64,000 bases of DNA. Origin: Paraburkholderia agricolaris. GTDB lineage: Bacteria; Pseudomonadota; Gammaproteobacteria; Burkholderiales; Burkholderiaceae. The notes under the pieces are model-generated. The model did no database searches and had not been told where the DNA came from. It was given only the letters and a program-made list of their open reading frames with translations. A program made the translations under genes and the position numbers. Each line of letters starts with the position of its first letter. The first letter of the stretch is position 1. Below, in pieces: positions 44,164-53,478 of the stretch. The stretch spans positions 496,001 through 560,000 of the forward strand of contig NZ_QPER01000002.1 of the NCBI RefSeq assembly GCF_009455635.1, read 5' to 3'.

Positions 44164-44733
44164 ATGCAGCAGGCGAAAAATAAAATGACGCTAATCGACG
44201 AGTTTTTGCCTCGCTACGATTTCCGCGAGCGGCACACCGCGCTCATCAGCGCACCGGCGGACATCATTCTGGATTGCGCCGCTCGTCAACGGGCGCAGGA
44301 TGACCCGCTGATACGACTGGCGATTCGCCTGCGCGAACTGCCGTCGCGACTCATGCAACGCTCGCAGAGACCGCCACTGGATCTCGACGATTTCACGTTT
44401 CTGGGCCGCGATGGAGACCGTGGCCTGGCGTTCGGGCTGATCGGCGCCTTCTGGCAGGCGGACTACGGCCTGCTCGACATCGACTCGCCCGAAGCGTTCA
44501 AGGCAACCGTCAGAACAGATGTCTGCCAGCTTGTCATGGACTTCAATGTCGATGCCACCGCGTCAGGCGCGTCCATGCTGAGTACGGAGACGCGCGTGTT
44601 TTGTCCCAGCTCGGCAGTTCGCCGCCGATTCGCGCCTTACTGGTTCGTCATCCGTCCTGTCAGTGGGCTTATCCGGCAGCGTACGCTCGCCAGGATTCGG
44701 CGAGAGGCCGAAAGCCTTGTCGCAGGAAAATGA
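44164..44733 (+). CDS. Conserved hypothetical protein, possible SRPBCC-like fold
   Basis: A 189-residue protein. It starts with LIDEFLPRYDFRERHTALISAPADIILDCAAR and ends with RRRFAPYWFVIRPVSGLIRQRTLARIRREAE, a pattern seen in Actinobacteria and Burkholderia hypothetical proteins that resemble polyketide-cyclase (START/SRPBCC) ligand-binding domains. I cannot name a family with certainty. The start ATG 44164 has GGGA seven bases upstream; ATG 44185 is an alternative. It lies 65 bp after the metal ATPase gene and convergent to a flavoprotein gene, with 12 bp between the stops. Confidence 0.6.
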   Translation: MQQAKNKMTLIDEFLPRYDFRERHTALISAPADIILDCAARQRAQDDPLIRLAIRLRELPSRLMQRSQRPPLDLDDFTFLGRDGDRGLAFGLIGAFWQADYGLLDIDSPEAFKATVRTDVCQLVMDFNVDATASGASMLSTETRVFCPSSAVRRRFAPYWFVIRPVSGLIRQRTLARIRREAESLVAGK

Positions 44734-44745
44734 AGCGCGTCAGCT

Positions 44746-45390
44746 TCAGGTTTCCACACTGACCCGGCTGTCCGAACGATCAAAGCCCACTCGGCCGGCG
44801 CATGCCGCACGGCCCCGAACGAACTGAAGCGTCGCTTCGGCAACACGTGCGCCGAGGTAACGCGCCGTGGCAAGATCCGCTTCGGGCGGCGCGGCATCGG
44901 GGCCCTGGTCGGTATTCGATTGCGCGCCCGCCCCCAGCCAGAAACCCAGCCGGTTCAGATCGTCTGGCGAACCCGTGGTTGAGTTATTCGCGGGAGGCAA
45001 GCCAAGATTGACCCAGTGCATACCGTGCTGGGCGGCAAACAGGGCGATCTGGACAAGGGTGGCCAGCTTGTCTCCGGCGTGCGCGCCAGAGTTGGTAAAG
45101 CCGGCCGCGATCTTGTCCTTCCATAGAAACCCCTTGGTCATCACCGCAGTCGAGGTCGCTTCCTCGAAGATTTTGAATTCGGCTGACACCCCGGCCATAT
45201 AAGTCGGCGCGCCGAAAATGATCGCATCGGCTGCGGCTAGTTCATCCCAGCGCGCCTGCGCGTCTTCGCAGGTAACGAGGATGCCCCGCGCGCCGGCAGT
45301 CCGGTCGATACCTTCTTTTACGGCTGCGGCTTGCCGTGCCGTATGTCCATACCCGCTGTGGTAAACAATCGCGACGCTTGCACTCGACAT
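44746..45390 (-). CDS. Flavodoxin-fold NAD(P)H:quinone oxidoreductase-like protein
   Basis: A 214-residue flavodoxin-fold protein. The FMN phosphate loop is YHSGYGHTARQAAAV, and the second flavin loop is IFGAPTYMAGVSAEFKIFEE. A WrbA-like insert with GAHAGDKLATLVQIALFAAQHGMHWVNLG follows. Members reduce quinones with NAD(P)H. The C-terminal 20 residues look non-conserved. It is convergent to the 44164 gene and followed upstream, 93 bp away, by a zinc-free MDR oxidoreductase gene on the same strand, so both may belong to one TetR-controlled electrophile or quinone stress unit. Confidence 0.85.
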   Translation of the reverse strand: MSSASVAIVYHSGYGHTARQAAAVKEGIDRTAGARGILVTCEDAQARWDELAAADAIIFGAPTYMAGVSAEFKIFEEATSTAVMTKGFLWKDKIAAGFTNSGAHAGDKLATLVQIALFAAQHGMHWVNLGLPPANNSTTGSPDDLNRLGFWLGAGAQSNTDQGPDAAPPEADLATARYLGARVAEATLQFVRGRAACAGRVGFDRSDSRVSVET

Positions 45391-45483
45391 GCATTTCTCC
45401 TGGAAATTGATTCCGTTCTCTCGTTTCAGTTGATCCCGTGCGTGATGCCCGCCTGGTGCTCGGGCGGTGCTCGATCGGTTCCG

Positions 45484-46518
45484 TCAAAGTTCGACCAGCA
45501 CCACGCCTTTGAGCTTTCCCTCACAAGCCTCCTGCAATGCCTTTGGCGCGTTGTCGAGGCCCTTGAAGATCGTCGCGGGGAGGCAGACCGTGCCTTCATG
45601 CCGCCACGCGTCGAGGCGCTGCATCCATTCGGCAAACGCGCCAGGATCGTCTTCGCATGCGCTATAGCCGCGCAGTGTGATGCCTTTGATCGGAAGCTGA
45701 AACGAATCGATCTCAGTCGGTGCGATGGCGCTGGAGCCTTGCGCATTCAGCTCCGCAATGAGGGCGCCCAGGATCACGAAGCGCGCACCTTCTCGTGCCT
45801 GCGAGACCGCGGCTGTCAACTGTTCGCCGCCGACCATATCGACGAACACGTCGATACCGTGCGGCGCGGCTTCGGCCAGTTGAGCAGCGAAGGGCCGGCC
45901 GTCGCGAACGATCACCGCGTCATAGCCGAGCTCATGCTTCATCCATTCAACCTTGCCGGGGCTGCCTGTGCTGCCGATGACTCGCCCGGCGCCGAGCCTG
46001 CGCGCGATCTGCCCGGTCATCGATCCGATCGCACCGGCGCCGCTGGAAACGAGTACGGTATCGCCGCGATTGATGTGCGTGCCGCGGGTCAATGCGGCAT
46101 ACGCGGTCCAGCCGTGACCGAGGTAGGCGGCCGGGTCGAGGCGTTCGCGCGGCAACACCGTGCATTGACGTGCGTCGGCCACCGCATAGTCGCGCCAACC
46201 CAGCGAATGCGAGACCGTGTCGCCCACCTTTAGCCCGGATTCGGGCGTTGCGGCGATCACCTCCCCAATTGCCCCGTCGGCAAGAGCATCGCCCGGCCTG
46301 AGTGCGGGAAATGGAATACCTTTGATCTCTTTGGCATCGCGGCTGGCCATTAAGCGGGTTGACACCGAGATACGGAACCATCGGTTGCGTAGCAGTACCT
46401 GGTGGGGCGCCAATGACGGCAATGGCGTTTCGGCAAGGACGAAATCCGTTGATCGCAGTTTGCCTTCCGGGTGGGCAGCGAGTTTGACTTCTTGGGAAAC
46501 ACGGGGCGGCTGCTCCAT
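45484..46518 (-). CDS. NADP-dependent MDR family oxidoreductase
   Basis: A 344-residue medium-chain reductase of the leukotriene-B4 dehydrogenase/curcumin-reductase-like branch. Visible: HGWTAYAALTRGTHINRGDTVLVSSGAGAIGSMTGQIARRLGAG, the Rossmann NADP loop, and the C-terminal signature GNDPGAFAEWMQRL-like segment with LKGVVLVEL at the end. No zinc-ligand Cys set is seen, so it is a zinc-independent reductase. Such enzymes reduce the double bond of alpha,beta-unsaturated carbonyls. A divergent TetR gene starts 92 bp away and likely represses it. Confidence 0.85.
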   Translation of the reverse strand: MEQPPRVSQEVKLAAHPEGKLRSTDFVLAETPLPSLAPHQVLLRNRWFRISVSTRLMASRDAKEIKGIPFPALRPGDALADGAIGEVIAATPESGLKVGDTVSHSLGWRDYAVADARQCTVLPRERLDPAAYLGHGWTAYAALTRGTHINRGDTVLVSSGAGAIGSMTGQIARRLGAGRVIGSTGSPGKVEWMKHELGYDAVIVRDGRPFAAQLAEAAPHGIDVFVDMVGGEQLTAAVSQAREGARFVILGALIAELNAQGSSAIAPTEIDSFQLPIKGITLRGYSACEDDPGAFAEWMQRLDAWRHEGTVCLPATIFKGLDNAPKALQEACEGKLKGVVLVEL

Positions 46519-46546
46519 GTCGGACTCCTTTTATTAGGGGATGACG

Positions 46547-46563
46547 GTGGCGCCGTGCGCCAC
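46547..46563. promoter_or_regulatory. 17-bp dyad, candidate TetR operator
   Basis: GTGGCG and CGCCAC form a perfect 6-bp inverted repeat with a 5-bp spacer (CCGTG). It lies midway between the divergent MDR oxidoreductase and TetR genes, where a TetR operator is expected. Confidence 0.5.
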
Positions 46564-46610
46564 GCTTTCCTGACGCGGGTATATTTGAATTTTTGCGTGG
46601 ATCCACGGCC

Positions 46611-47237
46611 ATGGCTACTCGCTTTTCCGCCCCCCCTCGACCGGCCCGCAGGGCGCCTCGGCAGCAGCGTTCGCGAGCCACTGTGGATGCGTTAGTCGAA
46701 GCGGGCGCTCACGTTCTCGCCGCGCGCGGCTGGACCCGATTCACAACCAATGAAGTGGCTCGCGTCGCCGGTGCGAGTATCGGCTCGTTGTATCAATACT
46801 TTCCCGACAAGCTGGCGCTGGCCGAAGCGATCCGCACGCGCCATCTCGACGCGGTACTCGCCGTGTTGCCCGAGCCCGGTGAACCCAACGATGCAATCCG
46901 GCCCGAGACGCGGGCCGCTCAGGCGATCGACGGCATCATCGCGATCCATCTGGATAGTGAGCGGCTGCATCGGGTGCTGCTGGACGAAGTGCCGCTCGCG
47001 GAGCGGGCGAGCCTGGATACGTTCGAGGTGGAATATCTGCTGCGTTATCAGGCATTGATCCTGCCGGGTACGGAGCGCGTCGCCACGCCGGCCGACGCAA
47101 TCGCAGCGCAGGTTCTCGCTTCGGCGGTTGAAGGCGTCGTTCATACGGCCGCGTTGCGCGGCAAGCTCGGCACGCCTGAGGTGAGGCGCGAACTCAATGG
47201 TTTTGTATGCGCTTACCTGCGTGAGCGTTTGCGTTGA
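46611..47237 (+). CDS. TetR family transcriptional regulator
   Basis: A 208-residue regulator. The N-terminal helix-turn-helix reads RATVDALVEAGAHVLAARGWTRFTTNEVARVAGASIGSLYQYFPDKLALAEAI (about residues 23-75). The C-terminal ligand domain is less conserved. ATG 46611 is preferred over a TTG at 46593. It is divergent from the MDR oxidoreductase gene with a dyad between them, so it probably represses that gene and itself. The ligand would be an electrophile or quinone if the context is a guide. Confidence 0.88.
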   Translation: MATRFSAPPRPARRAPRQQRSRATVDALVEAGAHVLAARGWTRFTTNEVARVAGASIGSLYQYFPDKLALAEAIRTRHLDAVLAVLPEPGEPNDAIRPETRAAQAIDGIIAIHLDSERLHRVLLDEVPLAERASLDTFEVEYLLRYQALILPGTERVATPADAIAAQVLASAVEGVVHTAALRGKLGTPEVRRELNGFVCAYLRERLR

Positions 47238-47399
47238 TCTGCAACGGGTCCGCGTAGCCTTCCTTGAAATTGTGCATCGAATTGATATCGGCACGCTGGA
47301 TCGTTGTCATGCGTATCGGATATCCTTATTGCCGCAATGAATGGTGCGGAGCCGGAACACGAGGCTCCCGACCACATATCAAGAACTACGGGGCCAACC

Positions 47400-47870
47400 A
47401 TGCTACGCCACGAGACATCGAGTTTTCGACGCGCTTTCGCCGGCTTCATGCTGGCCGCGATTTTCAGCCTGATCACCGGTTGTAGCGACCGGATATCGGA
47501 CAGCGACGTCGCATTCGTTACCGCCGCGACGCCGCCCCAATTCCAGTCGCTACGGATGTACGGCGCAGCCGCGAATAGCGCTCCCTTGGGCAGCAGTGGC
47601 GTTCATGCGGCGGGCGGGCTTCGCCAGGGGTGTCAGGCGGTGATCAGCGCCGGGGGCCGCGACATACGTGAAACGGTGATTCTCGAAGACGAGCCGGGCG
47701 CGAACTTCGATCTGGACGCTACCCGCACCGCCGACGGATGGAACGTGACCTCGGATGGACTCACGCCGCCGAGTACCGATCCTGTCGGTTTCCGCACGCG
47801 GTTCACCCGCTGCGTGAACGCGCTCCGTGACAAATATGCGGCTGAACCGGAAAAAGCGCCCTTCAGCTAG
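47400..47870 (+). CDS. Predicted lipoprotein, unknown function
   Basis: A 156-residue protein with signal peptide and lipobox ITGC (acylated Cys near residue 28). The mature part starts SDRISDSDVAFVTAATPPQFQSL and has one further Cys pair (CQAV and CVNAL) that could form a disulfide. It is a small beta-rich domain with no family I recognise. The start at 47400 is the first ATG close to the hydrophobic segment; the frame to 47304 is unlikely. It is convergent with the Lrp gene, 3 bp between stops. Confidence 0.6.
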   Translation: MLRHETSSFRRAFAGFMLAAIFSLITGCSDRISDSDVAFVTAATPPQFQSLRMYGAAANSAPLGSSGVHAAGGLRQGCQAVISAGGRDIRETVILEDEPGANFDLDATRTADGWNVTSDGLTPPSTDPVGFRTRFTRCVNALRDKYAAEPEKAPFS

Positions 47871-47873
47871 GCA

Positions 47874-48347
47874 TTATTCGTCGCGAATCCGTAGCGGCAG
47901 CGCAGTTTTATATTCGACGCGACGAAGCGCGACGGATGTGTGAATGTCGCGTACGCCGTCAACCTTCGTGAGTCTGGTCATGACGAAGCGCTCGATGCCG
48001 GCAATGTCGGCCGCGACCACCCGGAGCATGTAGTCGAAAGCACCGGTCATCAGGTAGCACTCCATCACTTCATCCAGGTTCGCAATCGCGCGCTCGAACG
48101 CCGCGAGCCGCGCCTCGCTCTTCTTCTCGATTGCCACGGACACGTACGCATTGACGGGAAACCCCGCCTTCTCCTGATCCAGCAGCGTCACGTACTGGTT
48201 GATGACGCCGGCCTCTTCAAGCATCCGGATACGCCGGTAAAACGGCGACAGCGAAAGACCCAGCGACTCCGCGAGGTCGGCGGCTTTCGTATGGGCGTCG
48301 AGCTGCAATGCGCGCAGGATGGCCACGTCGGTACGGTCAAACTTCAT
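47874..48347 (-). CDS. Lrp/AsnC family transcriptional regulator
   Basis: A 157-residue regulator of typical length. The N-terminal helix-turn-helix is FDRTDVAILRALQLDAHTKAADLAESLGLSLSPFYRRIRMLEEAGVI, and the C-terminal RAM domain (VNAYVSVAIEKKSEARLAAFERAI to the end) binds amino acids. It is divergent from the indolepyruvate oxidoreductase gene, separated by 143 bp with a 6-bp inverted repeat (GCGATT and AATCGC, 48401-48432). It very likely controls that gene in response to an amino acid or its keto acid. Confidence 0.9.
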   Translation of the reverse strand: MKFDRTDVAILRALQLDAHTKAADLAESLGLSLSPFYRRIRMLEEAGVINQYVTLLDQEKAGFPVNAYVSVAIEKKSEARLAAFERAIANLDEVMECYLMTGAFDYMLRVVAADIAGIERFVMTRLTKVDGVRDIHTSVALRRVEYKTALPLRIRDE

Positions 48348-48400
48348 TGGCTAATTTTCCCTTAAAACGGCTGAAAATCGGCGCGACTTGCCAATTTCAA

Positions 48401-48432
48401 GCGATTGTGGGACTCAGTTTGGCACGAATCGC
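48401..48432. promoter_or_regulatory. Inverted repeat in the Lrp/indolepyruvate oxidoreductase promoter
   Basis: GCGATT (48401-48406) and AATCGC (48427-48432) are perfect complements 20 bp apart. The site lies between divergent genes and could be an Lrp-family binding site. Chance occurrence cannot be excluded. Confidence 0.4.
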
Positions 48433-48490
48433 CTCTATCGGCTACCTAAAATGGCTCGCATGCCACCCCTACAGGCAGAGGAGACAAACA

Positions 48491-51400
48491 ATGAATATGC
48501 GAGCAGTGGAGCTGGGGCGTCCGATCGACATGGACTACGGTCTTGAGGACCGCTACGTCAGAGAGAACGGAACCGTTTTCCTGACGGGCACCCAGGCGTT
48601 GGTGCGAATTCTGGTTGAACAGGCTCGCAGCGATCGCGCCGCGGGCATCCGGACAGGCGGTCTGGTGTCGGGCTACCGCGGCTCGCCGCTCGGCGGCTTC
48701 GACCAGGAACTGTGGCGTCAGAAGAAACTGCTCGCGGACCACGCGATCCGCTTTGAACCCGGCTTGAATGAGGACCTGGGCGCCACCATGCTGTGGGGCG
48801 CGCAACAGGTCGACGCCTTTCCCGGCAAGCGTGTCGAAGGCGTTTTCTCGATGTGGTACGGGAAGGGCCCGGGCGTCGACCGAACTGGAGATGTGTTCCG
48901 CAACGCGAACATTGTGGGCACGTCGAGGCAAGGCGGCGTGCTCGCCGTTGCGGGTGACGACCACGCGGCACAGTCGTCGATGTTCCCGCACCAGACGGAC
49001 CATGTCTTCGAAGGCGCGATGATGCCGATTCTGTTTCCGGCGTCGGTTGAGGAATATATCGAGTTTGGTCTGGCGGGTTACGCGATGTCGCGTTTCTCCG
49101 GCCTGTGGGTCGCTTTCAAGGCCATCACCGAAACCGTGGAAAGCGGCCGTTCGATGACCGTGCAGGCGCACGACGCCGGCGCGGCGCCTCGTTTCAGATT
49201 GCCGGCCGACATCCACGTACCGGAAGGGCGCGGCTTCAACTACGACCCGAATCTTCGCTGGCCGGCCGAACGCAGCGAACTCGAACGACGCATACTCGAT
49301 GAGCGTTTGCCCGCCGCCCTCGCTTTCATGCGTGCCAACCCGCTCGATCGCACGCTCGTACGGCCGCGCGGCGCACGGGTCGGTATCGTCACGGTGGGTA
49401 AGGCGCACGGTGACGTGCTGGCGGCATTCGCGGCCCTTGGGCTGTCGGCGCAGGAGCTTGAGCGCCTCGGCATCGGCGTCTACAAGATCGGCATGATCTG
49501 GCCGCTGGAGACCGAAGGCGTCCGCGCCTTTGCGCGCGGCATGCAGGCGCTGGTCGTGGTCGAAGAGAAGCGCTCCTTTGTCGAGCGTCAGATCAAGGAA
49601 GCGCTGTTCAATCTGCGGCCGGACGAACGTCCCGCTGTGTTCGGCAAGGACCTGGGCGAAGCCGGGCCGCTGCTGCCCGCCGCGATGGAGTTCGCACCGG
49701 ACCAGATCGCGGCCGCGCTGAAACGGTTTTTTGCCCATACCCAGGTCGAACTCAAGGTATCCGTGCCGCCTGCTCCGCTCGTCGCGCCGGTTCAACGCAA
49801 TGGCTCGCGCGTGATTGCGCTCGCGGCGGCCGGCAAAGATGCGCAGCCGCTGAGCCGTAAGCCGTTTTTCTGCGCCGGCTGTCCGCACAATACGTCGACT
49901 CGATTGCCGGATGGTTCGTACGCTGCGGCCGGCATTGGTTGCCACATCATGGCCTTGGGCGAAGCGGGCGACACGGCGACGTTCTGTCAGATGGGCGGCG
50001 AGGGCGTGCAATGGATCGGCATGTCGACGTTCATGGATCTCCCGCACATGTTCGTCAACCTGGGAGACGGCACCTATCAGCACTCGGGAAGTCTTGCGAT
50101 TCGCCAGTCGGTCGCGGCGAAATCCAACGTCACGTACAAGATTCTCTTTAACGACGCGGTTGCGATGACCGGAGGCCAGCCCGCCGAAGGCAGCCTGACT
50201 GTTCAGCGCGTGGTGGCCCAGGTGGTCGCCGAGGGTGTTGCCAAAGTGGTGGTCGTTTCCGACGAGCCCGAAAAGTACGCCGGTTCCCTGCGTCTGCCCG
50301 CGAACGTCGACATCCAGCATCGCGACGACCTCGACGCACTCCAGCGTACGCTGCGTGCGGCCAAAGGCGTCTCGGTCATCGTGTACGACCAGACCTGCGC
50401 GGCCGAGAAGCGCCGGCGCCGCAAACGCGGCAAGCTGATCGACCCGCCCCGGCGCGTGGTGATCAATCCGGCGGTTTGCGAAGGCTGCGGCGATTGCTCG
50501 GTGCAGTCGAATTGCATTGCGATCGAACCGCTCGAAACGGAGCTCGGCCGCAAACGTGCCGTCAATCAGTCGAGTTGCAACAAGGACACGTCGTGCCTCA
50601 AAGGGTTCTGCCCGAGCTTCGTTACGGTTGAAGGGCTGCAACCCAAACAGCCGGATCAGAAGCGGATTGGCGCGATTGAGGCCGAATGGCGCGCGAAACT
50701 GCCTGCGCCGGCGGCTGTGCCGGCCGATCTGGACGCGCACGCCAGCATTGTCGTCACCGGTATCGGCGGCACGGGCGTGGTCACGATCGGTGCGATTCTC
50801 GCGATGGCCGCGCATCTGGAAGGTAAAGGCGCCTCGACCCTGGATTTCACGGGTCTCGCGCAAAAGAACGGTGCCGTGATCAGCCATGTGCAGATTGCGA
50901 GCAGCCGCGCGCAAATCGTGACGTCACGCATCGGCGCGCACGCCGCGAATGTTCTGCTTGGCTGCGACGCGGTGGTCGCGGCGTCAGCGGGTGCGCTCTC
51001 GCGGGTCGCTTCGGGCGTGACGCGGGCCGTTGTGAACGAACGGATTACGCCCACCTCGGACTTTGTGCGCGATGGCGATCTGCCCGTGAGCAAGGCCATT
51101 CACCAGCGTGCGATCGAAGGCGCGCTCGGGTCGGGCTCATCCGCGTTCTGGGATGGTTCGGGCGCTGCCGAGATTCTGTTCGGCGACGCGATTGCGTCGA
51201 ACATGATGATGGTTGGGTATGCGTATCAACGAGGCTTGATTCCGCTTTCGGAAACGGCCATTTTGCGGGCTATCGAACTGAACGGCACGGCCGTGAAGAT
51301 GAACGGGCGCGCGTTCTTCTGGGGCCGCTTGCTGGCTCACGACGCGAGTGTGATCGAGCGGGTTTCCGGCACGGTTGCGGCAGCGTCGGGCGAGTTTGAA

Positions 51401-52042
51401 CTGGAGCGTTTCGTGGCCGACCGCGTGCGCGATCTGGAGCATTATCAGAACGCTGCCTATGGCCGCCGCTATATGGCGCTTGTCGAGCGGGTGCAGCAGG
51501 CCGAGCAGCGTATTGCCGGGGCCGCCGGTGAACTTACCGAAGTGGCGGCGCGCAACTATTTCAAGGTGCTCGCGTACAAGGACGAGTATGAAGTCGCGCG
51601 TCTGCATACCGACGGCAGCTTCCATTCGTACCTGTCCAGCGCTTTCGATGGCGGCGGCAAGAAGACCTTCTACATGGCGCCGCCGCTTTTGACGCGTCGC
51701 GATCCTCGTACCGGCCGCAGAACCAAGATTGCCCTTCGCGCGGCGTGGCTCGATCCGCTGTTGCGCGTGATGAAGCACGGCAAGGTCTTGCGCGGTACCG
51801 CCTTCGATCCGTTTGGCCGCCAGAAGGATCGTGTCATCGAACGTGCGTTGATCGGTGAGTTCGAGGAAGACGTCGAACTCGCGCTTCAACGGCTCACCCC
51901 GCAAACGATCGAATCGGCGCTGGCCTTGTTGCGGGTGCCGTCGTCGATTCGCGGCTTTGGCGTGATCAAGGAACGCAACTATGAAAACGCCCGGCCCGTG
52001 CGTGAGCAGTATCGCGCGATGTTGCAGACGAGCGGCCGGTAA
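48491..52042 (+). CDS. Indolepyruvate ferredoxin oxidoreductase, fused subunits
   Basis: A 1183-residue single-chain 2-oxoacid:acceptor oxidoreductase in which the alpha, ferredoxin-like and gamma (Rossmann) parts of IorAB are fused. Order: pyrimidine-binding and TPP domains (GYRGSPLGGFDQEL near 55, and GMPHNTSTR-type segment CAGCPHNTSTRLPDG near 460). Then a [4Fe-4S] cluster at residues 663-675 (C-x2-C-x2-C-x5-C) and further Cys in SSCNKDTSCLKGFCPSF. Next comes the gamma domain (TGIGGTGVVTIGAILAMAAHLEGK). It oxidatively decarboxylates aryl or branched 2-oxo acids to acyl-CoA. GAGGAGAC precedes ATG 48491. It is divergent from the Lrp gene. The length is typical of the fused proteobacterial type. 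Confidence 0.9.
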   Translation: MNMRAVELGRPIDMDYGLEDRYVRENGTVFLTGTQALVRILVEQARSDRAAGIRTGGLVSGYRGSPLGGFDQELWRQKKLLADHAIRFEPGLNEDLGATMLWGAQQVDAFPGKRVEGVFSMWYGKGPGVDRTGDVFRNANIVGTSRQGGVLAVAGDDHAAQSSMFPHQTDHVFEGAMMPILFPASVEEYIEFGLAGYAMSRFSGLWVAFKAITETVESGRSMTVQAHDAGAAPRFRLPADIHVPEGRGFNYDPNLRWPAERSELERRILDERLPAALAFMRANPLDRTLVRPRGARVGIVTVGKAHGDVLAAFAALGLSAQELERLGIGVYKIGMIWPLETEGVRAFARGMQALVVVEEKRSFVERQIKEALFNLRPDERPAVFGKDLGEAGPLLPAAMEFAPDQIAAALKRFFAHTQVELKVSVPPAPLVAPVQRNGSRVIALAAAGKDAQPLSRKPFFCAGCPHNTSTRLPDGSYAAAGIGCHIMALGEAGDTATFCQMGGEGVQWIGMSTFMDLPHMFVNLGDGTYQHSGSLAIRQSVAAKSNVTYKILFNDAVAMTGGQPAEGSLTVQRVVAQVVAEGVAKVVVVSDEPEKYAGSLRLPANVDIQHRDDLDALQRTLRAAKGVSVIVYDQTCAAEKRRRRKRGKLIDPPRRVVINPAVCEGCGDCSVQSNCIAIEPLETELGRKRAVNQSSCNKDTSCLKGFCPSFVTVEGLQPKQPDQKRIGAIEAEWRAKLPAPAAVPADLDAHASIVVTGIGGTGVVTIGAILAMAAHLEGKGASTLDFTGLAQKNGAVISHVQIASSRAQIVTSRIGAHAANVLLGCDAVVAASAGALSRVASGVTRAVVNERITPTSDFVRDGDLPVSKAIHQRAIEGALGSGSSAFWDGSGAAEILFGDAIASNMMMVGYAYQRGLIPLSETAILRAIELNGTAVKMNGRAFFWGRLLAHDASVIERVSGTVAAASGEFELERFVADRVRDLEHYQNAAYGRRYMALVERVQQAEQRIAGAAGELTEVAARNYFKVLAYKDEYEVARLHTDGSFHSYLSSAFDGGGKKTFYMAPPLLTRRDPRTGRRTKIALRAAWLDPLLRVMKHGKVLRGTAFDPFGRQKDRVIERALIGEFEEDVELALQRLTPQTIESALALLRVPSSIRGFGVIKERNYENARPVREQYRAMLQTSGR

Positions 52043-52088
52043 GCGCTCCCGCGCGAACTGAACGGATCAGGCGTGGAGCGAGCTGCCT

Positions 52089-53330
52089 TTAGAACCGCTC
52101 CACCCTGAACGGCCGCGTGTCCACGAGCGTTTCCTCGTGGGTCATCATCTGCGCAATCAGCCGGCCCGTGACGGGGCCTAGCGTCAGCCCGTGGTGCGCA
52201 TGGCCGAACGCGAACCACAAGTCCTTGTGATTTCCAGCGGGTCCGATGATCGGCATCATGTCGGGCGTGCAGGGACGCCGTCCCATCCACGCTTCGTTGT
52301 CGAGGCGCTCGCCCAAGGGAAACAGCGTGCGCGCGACCGGTTCGACCGCGGCGAGTTGCGTGGGTGTTTTAGGCGCGTCGCAGTGCGCGATTTCCGCACC
52401 CGTGGTCAAACGGATGCCTTTTGCCATGGGTGCCAGCACGTAGCCCTTCTCGACGTCCAGAACCGGATGATTCAGACGGGCTGCCCCCTGCGGCGCATAG
52501 TGCATGTGGTACCCGCGTTTGACGGCGAGCGGCAAGCGATAGCCGAGCCGCGAGCTCACACGATCCGACCACGGTCCCAACGCGACGACCGCCGATGAAG
52601 CGGTGATGGTTCCGTCTTGCGTGTCGACCGTCCAACCCTCACGAAACGAGTCCGCGTCGCCGATGAAGAAGCGTCCGCCGAGCGCTTCGAAATACTTCGC
52701 GTAGGCGGTGACGAGCGCATTGGGATCGCTTACGGATTCGGATGCCGTATAACGCAGGCCGCCTAACAAGGTCTTGTTGAGATCGGGCTCCTTCTGTTGC
52801 AGCCGGCCCGCATCCAGCGATTCGAATTCGACGCCATATTCCCGGTGCCACTGTTCAGCCTGCCGGATTTCTTCGTCCCACACCGCCGCCGTACGGAACA
52901 CCTTGATCCAGCCGGTTGGGCGCAACAACGCGCTCGCGCCGGCGTCGGCAGCCAACGCGCGGTGTTCGTCCACGCAATGCTCGATCAGGGTGGAGTACGA
53001 CCTCGCGATAGCGGCGTGTTTTGCCGGATGAGAATTGCGCCAGTACTGCCACAGGAAGGGCGCAGTCTTGAGCATGGCGTCGGCATGGTAGCGAACGTCG
53101 GGCGACTGGTTGCGCGCGTACCGAAGCAAGGTGCCGAGGTCGCGTGGAAACGCATAGGGATAAACACCTTCGCGCTGGATCAACCCGGCATTGCCGAACG
53201 AGGTTTCGTTGCCGGGCAGCTTACGGTCGACCAGCGCGACCTGGCGGCCGCGCTTCTGAAGATGCGCGGCAACGCACACGCCGACAATGCCCGCGCCGAG
53301 CACGACGACATCGAATTTCATGGTGCTCAT
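52089..53330 (-). CDS. dadA: FAD-dependent D-amino-acid dehydrogenase
   Basis: A 413-residue DadA-type enzyme. The FAD-binding start is VVVLGAGIVGVCVAAHLQKRGRQVALVD with the GxGxxG motif; the second is the NETSFGNAGLIQREGVYPYAFP segment typical of DadA. It deaminates D-amino acids to 2-oxo acids and passes electrons to the quinone pool. AGGTGAG before ATG 53330 fixes the start. It is divergent from an XRE-cupin regulator 149 bp away, with a strong palindromic operator between them. DadA has many paralogues in Burkholderia, so the substrate is not certain and the symbol is provisional. Confidence 0.85.
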   Translation of the reverse strand: MSTMKFDVVVLGAGIVGVCVAAHLQKRGRQVALVDRKLPGNETSFGNAGLIQREGVYPYAFPRDLGTLLRYARNQSPDVRYHADAMLKTAPFLWQYWRNSHPAKHAAIARSYSTLIEHCVDEHRALAADAGASALLRPTGWIKVFRTAAVWDEEIRQAEQWHREYGVEFESLDAGRLQQKEPDLNKTLLGGLRYTASESVSDPNALVTAYAKYFEALGGRFFIGDADSFREGWTVDTQDGTITASSAVVALGPWSDRVSSRLGYRLPLAVKRGYHMHYAPQGAARLNHPVLDVEKGYVLAPMAKGIRLTTGAEIAHCDAPKTPTQLAAVEPVARTLFPLGERLDNEAWMGRRPCTPDMMPIIGPAGNHKDLWFAFGHAHHGLTLGPVTGRLIAQMMTHEETLVDTRPFRVERF

Positions 53331-53415
53331 GAACTCACCTGGTGATGGGGATCGTTGTTTTGACGGCGCCGCCCTGACCGGACTCGATAAAAGAGGAGGT
53401 AAGCACCGTGAGTTA

Positions 53416-53450
53416 TCATATACGAGAAAAATAAAAATTCTCGTATGTGA
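53416..53450. promoter_or_regulatory. Long palindromic operator between dadA-like and XRE-cupin genes
   Basis: A 13-bp arm TCATATACGAGAA is matched by the reverse complement TCACATACGAGAA with one mismatch across an AT-rich spacer of nine bases. The perfect core ATACGAGAA (53420-53428) / TTCTCGTAT (53438-53446) is striking in a GC-rich genome. It most likely binds the adjacent XRE-cupin regulator. Confidence 0.8.
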
Positions 53451-53478
53451 GAAAAAAATTTCCACCAAGGTGAGCAAG

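Noticed and set aside
48446..50914. An 822-codon open frame on the minus strand
   Set aside because: It lies antisense within the indolepyruvate oxidoreductase gene, which has clear TPP and iron-sulfur motifs; the antisense product is Arg/His-rich and unlike any protein.
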